A DNA stretch of 64,000 bases from JADLAT01 sp964348795 (GTDB lineage: Bacteria > Pseudomonadota > Alphaproteobacteria > Micavibrionales > Micavibrionaceae). Position 1 is the first letter of the stretch. Each line of letters begins with the position of its first letter. The notes under the pieces were generated by a model. It did no database searches, was not told where the DNA came from, and saw nothing but the letters and a program-made list of their open reading frames with translations. This document shows positions 60,308 to 64,000 of this stretch, one piece after another. A program made the position numbers and the translations under genes. The stretch spans positions 18,052-82,051 of the forward strand of contig CAYGDY010000010.1 of NCBI GenBank assembly GCA_964348795.1, given 5' to 3'.

Positions 60308-62713
60308 CTAATTTCTCAAGGGCTTACCCTTGTCGAGCATATGCTCTATCCGCGCCAAAGTCCCCTCATGGCGGAGCAATTTCATAAATTCCGCCAGTTC
60401 CAGCTGTAACAGCCCGTCCTCGCTCTGGCCTTGCGGAGAATCACCCCCTGTCAACACGGCCGCCAAATGGCCCGAGACAACCCCGTCATAGGGCGTGGCC
60501 TTGCCGGATTTTTGCAGATCCGAGACGGCCATTGCGAGGGCCACCTGCCCGCTTTCACCGGATAATGTTATGCCCGTCTGTTTTTCCGGCGCTTGGTAGT
60601 GTTCGGCCAGTTTCAAGGCCCGCTCTTTGGCATCGTACAGCAAGCGGTCCCTGTTCATGGTGATCCCGTCACATGCCCGCAAATACCCGATATCCTGCGC
60701 GTCAAACGCCGATTTAGACACCATCGCCGTTCCGATCGTCTCAAACGCCTTGCGCGTGGCACCCATGGGCGTGGTCTCCGGCGCACACCAGAACCGGTCC
60801 TGCCCGATCACAGCGGCATTCTTTCGGTATTGCACCTTTTCCTGCGCCTGATACCGCAAAATCATTTCCTTGCATCCGCCCCAGCCCGGCAAAAGCCCGA
60901 CCCCAACTTCCACCAGCCCCATATAGGTTTCGGCATGGGCTTGCACCGCATCAGAGGCCAGCAAAATCTCGCACCCGCCACCGAGCGCCATACCCGATGG
61001 CGCGCCCACCACCGGAAAGGGTGCAAATTTGAGATCCATCAAGACCTTTTGCCCCGTGGCTACAAAATCCTCGACCTGCGGCCAGAGCGCTAGATTGATC
61101 ATAAAAAGCGCGACACCCAGATTGGCCCCCGCCGAGAAATGCGAGGCCTCGTTATAAATCACCAGCGCCTTGGTGCTTTCTGATTTTTCAATGGTTTTGC
61201 GTGTCTGGACCAAAAGCTCGAACGTCTTTTCATCAAACGTGTTCATCTTGGAGGTGTGTTCAAAACACAGCACGCCATCCCCGAGATCCCAGACACTGGC
61301 GCTTTCATTTTTCAAGACAGGCGAGCTCCGGCGCTTGATATCAGACAGCAACAATACACCCTCAGGCCGCACCACATCATGATAGGCCCCATCCAGCCCG
61401 AAATATTGCAACGCGCCCGCTTGGGTCCGGTAAAACGTCCCGCTCCCCACCTGTTCCAAAATCTGAGGGATGGGGATATTGTCCTTGCGAAGCTGTTCCA
61501 CAAACCAGGCCGGACCCAAAGCATCGAGCATTTCAAACGGCCCGTGCTTCCAGTTATAGCCCAATTTCATCCCGTCATCGATATCGCAAATCGTCTCCGC
61601 AATCTCTCCGGCCAGGGATGCAGAATACACCAGCGTCTGTTTCAAAACCGCCCACGCATAACGGCCCCCTTCATCGGGGCTTTCAACAACAGCACGCAGG
61701 CCCTTTCGTCCAGCTTCCAGTGAAGGCACTCTGGGCTTTTCTGCCTTTTTGTATTGGGATTCGTCAAAGGCATCAGGGACAATCGCCAAAACCTGTTTTT
61801 CCTTGGACTTACTGTTCGGGTCCAGCCGGTAAAACCCGCCCTTGCCCTTTCGGCCCGTATAGCCTGCGGAAATCAGGCCCTGAATAAATCCATAGTCCTG
61901 ATACACGGCTCTGTACGCATCGTCTGCCGGCAAAGTCGAAAGCAGGGAATGAGAGAGCTTTGGCATCAAGTCAATCCCCACCAGATCAATGAGGCCAAAC
62001 ACGCCTGTTTTGGGAATCCCGACCGGCTTGCTCATCACCGCATCGGCCACCTCGACAGAGATTTTTTGCTTGATGGCTTCGTTCACGCCCACCGTCAGCC
62101 AGAACACCCCGAGCCGGTTTGCAATAAAGCCCGGCCTGTCAAAGCAGGTCACAACGCCCTTGCCCAGCCGCACATCACAAAAATCTCTGATCGTTTGCGT
62201 GATCTCGGGTCGTGTCTGGGGTCCCGTCACCAGCTCCATCAAACGCATATAACGCGGCGGATTGAAAAAATGGGTAATCAGAAATTCCTGCTGAAAACTT
62301 TCCGGCTGGCCCTCGATCAGTTTATACAGCGGAATAGTGGAGGTGTTGCTGGAAACAATCGAGCCTTTTTTCCGGTGTGCCTCCAAAATGGCATAGGTTT
62401 TGTGCTTGACCGCCAGATCTTCCAGCACCACCTCGATTATCCAGTCCACATCGGCCAGTAAATGCAGATCATCTTCCAGATTCCCGCAGGTGATCCATTC
62501 CGCATTGGCGGGGCGCATAAAAGGGGCCGGATCGGTTTTGCGCATCCGCTCCACCGCGCCTTGCGCAAAGGCACTGCGGTTGCCGTTAAACTTGGTCAGG
62601 TCAGGCGGGACAATATCCAGCAAAACCACCGGCAAACCGGCATTGGCAACCTGCGCCGCAATGCCGCTTCCCATGACACCAGACCCTATAACAGCAACCT
62701 TACGAATATCCAT
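60308..62713 (-). CDS. 3-hydroxyacyl-CoA dehydrogenase / enoyl-CoA hydratase fusion (FadN-like order)
   Basis: Two beta-oxidation activities in one protein of 801 residues. The dehydrogenase comes first: NAD motif VAVIGSGVMGSGIA, the segment NTSTIPLYKL, and the catalytic HFFNPPRYM; two 3HCDH C-domains follow (~190-450). The hydratase domain (~480-720) shows FSAGANLGV, ALGGGCEILLASD with one catalytic Glu, and LVEVGVGLLPGWGG with the other. This dehydrogenase-first order is that of Bacillus FadN, the reverse of E. coli FadB. AAGGA precedes the ATG. No thiolase gene is adjacent. Confidence 0.94.
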   Translation of the reverse strand: MDIRKVAVIGSGVMGSGIAAQVANAGLPVVLLDIVPPDLTKFNGNRSAFAQGAVERMRKTDPAPFMRPANAEWITCGNLEDDLHLLADVDWIIEVVLEDLAVKHKTYAILEAHRKKGSIVSSNTSTIPLYKLIEGQPESFQQEFLITHFFNPPRYMRLMELVTGPQTRPEITQTIRDFCDVRLGKGVVTCFDRPGFIANRLGVFWLTVGVNEAIKQKISVEVADAVMSKPVGIPKTGVFGLIDLVGIDLMPKLSHSLLSTLPADDAYRAVYQDYGFIQGLISAGYTGRKGKGGFYRLDPNSKSKEKQVLAIVPDAFDESQYKKAEKPRVPSLEAGRKGLRAVVESPDEGGRYAWAVLKQTLVYSASLAGEIAETICDIDDGMKLGYNWKHGPFEMLDALGPAWFVEQLRKDNIPIPQILEQVGSGTFYRTQAGALQYFGLDGAYHDVVRPEGVLLLSDIKRRSSPVLKNESASVWDLGDGVLCFEHTSKMNTFDEKTFELLVQTRKTIEKSESTKALVIYNEASHFSAGANLGVALFMINLALWPQVEDFVATGQKVLMDLKFAPFPVVGAPSGMALGGGCEILLASDAVQAHAETYMGLVEVGVGLLPGWGGCKEMILRYQAQEKVQYRKNAAVIGQDRFWCAPETTPMGATRKAFETIGTAMVSKSAFDAQDIGYLRACDGITMNRDRLLYDAKERALKLAEHYQAPEKQTGITLSGESGQVALAMAVSDLQKSGKATPYDGVVSGHLAAVLTGGDSPQGQSEDGLLQLELAEFMKLLRHEGTLARIEHMLDKGKPLRN

Positions 62714-62737
62714 GAATGTCCTTTTTGATTGTGCGGT

Positions 62738-62757
62738 CTATAAAAAACGCTTTATAG
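62738..62757. promoter_or_regulatory. Perfect 7-bp inverted repeat in a divergent promoter region
   Basis: CTATAAA (62738-62744) and TTTATAG (62751-62757) flank 6 bp. The right arm plus the next T gives TATAGT, a good -10 box for the rightward gene, with TTGTGC 18 bp upstream (62729-62734). The repeat may be an operator between the beta-oxidation gene and the unknown gene. Confidence 0.35.
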
Positions 62758-62801
62758 TCTGCGGACAGAATACCACACGGAACCACAGATTAAAGCCCCT
62801 G

Positions 62802-63338
62802 ATGAATATTGATCTTCTTTTTACAGCCAAAGGTGAAGCGGGTTTGATTTCCAGCGAAATCCTGATCAAAAAAGCCGCCGGCATTGTACTGGATACACAA
62901 ACCGGCACGCTGACAATCGAGTTTGCCGATATGGATTATCTGGAACTGAATATCCCTGTCGACAGCACGTTTTTTCGGGATCTGGATCAGTGCCCGCATT
63001 TGCACATCGGGGCCATTCAAAACGCGGCCATTTCACAAGCCTATCAAGCCCCCCTGATGTTTCAGGACGATCCATATCGGAGCGAGCTCTTCTCGGATAT
63101 GACCCCCGTTGAAACGCCCTTGATCGCGTTCAACCGCTTTATCACCCTGTGCAAAAAAGGCCAGCCCGTCCACCGGATCCATCTGGGGGATGAAAGCGCC
63201 ATGGGTTGTATTTTGGGGGACGCCACCCCCGCAAGCCTGACCTTTGCTCCCCATCTAGCCCGCCGGCACACCATGGAAACTACGCCACCCAAGCCTCCCC
63301 ATATCCCCACCCCCCGCGGGCCAGAGAATTCACGGTAA
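62802..63338 (+). CDS. Protein of unknown function
   Basis: A 178-residue soluble protein starting MNIDLLFTAKGEAGLISSEILIKKAAG; it has an FADMDYLELNIPVD segment and a Pro-rich tail (PPKPPHIPTPRGP). No motif, signal peptide or helix. The frame is open far upstream over the beta-oxidation gene, but protein-like sequence starts at 62802. Divergent from the dehydrogenase/hydratase gene. Confidence 0.65.
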   Translation: MNIDLLFTAKGEAGLISSEILIKKAAGIVLDTQTGTLTIEFADMDYLELNIPVDSTFFRDLDQCPHLHIGAIQNAAISQAYQAPLMFQDDPYRSELFSDMTPVETPLIAFNRFITLCKKGQPVHRIHLGDESAMGCILGDATPASLTFAPHLARRHTMETTPPKPPHIPTPRGPENSR

Positions 63339-63361
63339 AATTTTTTGTTTCCAGAATAAGT

Positions 63362-63413
63362 TTGCATTTTTCAGAGTTTATGGTATAGTCTTGCCTGTTT
63401 AAGGAAAAACAGG
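63362..63413 (+). promoter_or_regulatory. Candidate promoter and 5' hairpin of the last gene
   Basis: TTGCAT (63362-63367), 16 bp, then an extended -10 TGG-TATAGT (63384-63389). The predicted RNA would begin almost at a 7-bp stem CCTGTTT/AAACAGG (63394-63400 with 63407-63413), a 5'-terminal hairpin that could protect the message. Confidence 0.45.
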
Positions 63414-63424
63414 GGTCAAGGCTT

Positions 63425-63970
63425 ATGAAGGCGCGACATTTATCGGGCCTTTTTTTATGTGGGGTGTTACAGGGGTCTTTTGTCGCGGAAGGCAAACCCC
63501 GCACGGCGGCGTATCCCCAGAACACGCCTCAAAAAGAGCCCTCCACTTCGTGGGCGCTGGAGCGTCTCGATCAAAAAGACACCCTGCTGGAAGAGCGCTT
63601 CAATAATAAAATGGAACGCCTTGAAAGTGCGCTGAAGGAATCCCTGCTCGCGGAACGGGAGGCCATGTTCTATGACAACATCAAAACCGTCGGAATTTTG
63701 ATGACGCTGATTTCAGGTGTGCTCTTTGGCTCAGGGGCATGGAGCCTTAAAACCGCGAAGGAGAAGTTTGAAAAGGATCTGCAGACGGCAAAAGATGAAT
63801 TTAACACACTGAGCACGCAACGGGCGCAAGAGCTTTCAAACATTGCGGACATTTTAAGGGCAGAGGCCAAACATGAATCAGATGAGATACGCCGCTATAC
63901 AAACAATATGTCCAACCGCATCCTCGATCGAAGCACCGCCACGATGTATAGCCTCCGTCATATAAATTGA
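63425..63970 (+). CDS. Exported or membrane protein with coiled coil, unknown
   Basis: A 181-residue protein. An N-terminal hydrophobic segment (~5-21) looks like a signal peptide. A Glu/Lys/Leu-rich helix (~45-80) is followed by a membrane helix (~87-110, VGILMTLISGVLFGSGAWSL) and a long charged coiled coil (~112-165). No family recognised. The layout resembles small scaffold or sensor proteins, but this is inference. The stop lies 30 bp from the window end. Confidence 0.7.
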   Translation: MKARHLSGLFLCGVLQGSFVAEGKPRTAAYPQNTPQKEPSTSWALERLDQKDTLLEERFNNKMERLESALKESLLAEREAMFYDNIKTVGILMTLISGVLFGSGAWSLKTAKEKFEKDLQTAKDEFNTLSTQRAQELSNIADILRAEAKHESDEIRRYTNNMSNRILDRSTATMYSLRHIN

Positions 63971-64000
63971 TTCAAAGTGAAGATTTCATCAATGGAGCAG

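Noticed and set aside
62400..62801. Upstream extension of the unknown gene at 62802
   Set aside because: The extra 134 codons are Ser/Arg-rich and antisense to the hydroxyacyl-CoA dehydrogenase; protein-like sequence begins at 62802.
1..64000. tRNA, rRNA, CRISPR array, insertion sequence or prophage
   Set aside because: All gaps between genes were read on both strands. None holds a cloverleaf, repeat-spacer array, transposase or integrase sequence.

Overview
The window is a chromosomal segment of an alphaproteobacterium, with dense housekeeping genes on both strands. I see no tRNA, rRNA, CRISPR array, prophage or insertion sequence. The assignment rests on gene content and order. There is a DivL-type histidine-kinase homologue with Tyr at the phosphoacceptor position, next to a tsaE-murU-addB-addA-trxA block. 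An RNase E has an acidic insert in its S1 domain and a C-terminal GWW motif. The radA-cvpA-purF and rpsF-rpsR-rplI/fabD-fabG orders also fit. I cannot name the genus; a deep-branching, non-rhizobial lineage is only a guess.

Layout. 1-7.1 kb: 3' part of putA, purD, tadA, rluB, rsmD, a periplasmic YceI protein and a cytochrome b561-YceI fusion. 7.1-11.3 kb: rne divergent from an AmiC-type amidase. 11.5-15 kb: a tiny lipoprotein, a small membrane protein, an L,D-transpeptidase, icd and an unknown protein. 15-19.3 kb: yfgM-like gene, bamB, der and an MscS channel. 19.3-24.6 kb (minus strand): radA-cvpA-purF and rpsF-rpsR-rplI. 25.3-32.8 kb: fabD-fabG, a second SDR gene, trpB, a GyrI-like gene, trpA, accD and folC. 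The expected acpP/fabF and trpF are absent here. 33-35.3 kb: fdxA, a structured intergenic element, cysK and trxA. 35.3-43 kb: an overlapping tsaE-murU-addB-addA operon behind a good promoter that may give a leaderless message. 43.5-52.5 kb: the DivL homologue, ahcY, pheT without pheS, and a PleC/DivJ-type kinase. 52.5-64 kb: epimerase, GST, a pilin-like protein, acyl-CoA dehydrogenase, a very divergent PEP-carboxylase-like protein, a hydroxyacyl-CoA dehydrogenase/enoyl-CoA hydratase fusion and two unknown genes.

How the parts work together. Most genes serve nucleotide, amino acid, fatty acid and folate metabolism, translation and envelope assembly. The two kinase genes suggest a DivL/PleC-DivJ cell-cycle circuit of the Caulobacter kind. 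Genes at 55-63 kb suggest fatty-acid beta-oxidation, with no thiolase present.

The best candidate for something undescribed is the 975-residue PEP-carboxylase-like protein at 57173-60100. It keeps the fold-defining motifs, but several catalytic positions are altered. Other points worth following are the GyrI-like gene translationally coupled between trpB and trpA, the absence of amgK next to murU, the structured element before cysK, and a dispersed-type repeat sitting at the fab/trp gene-order break.
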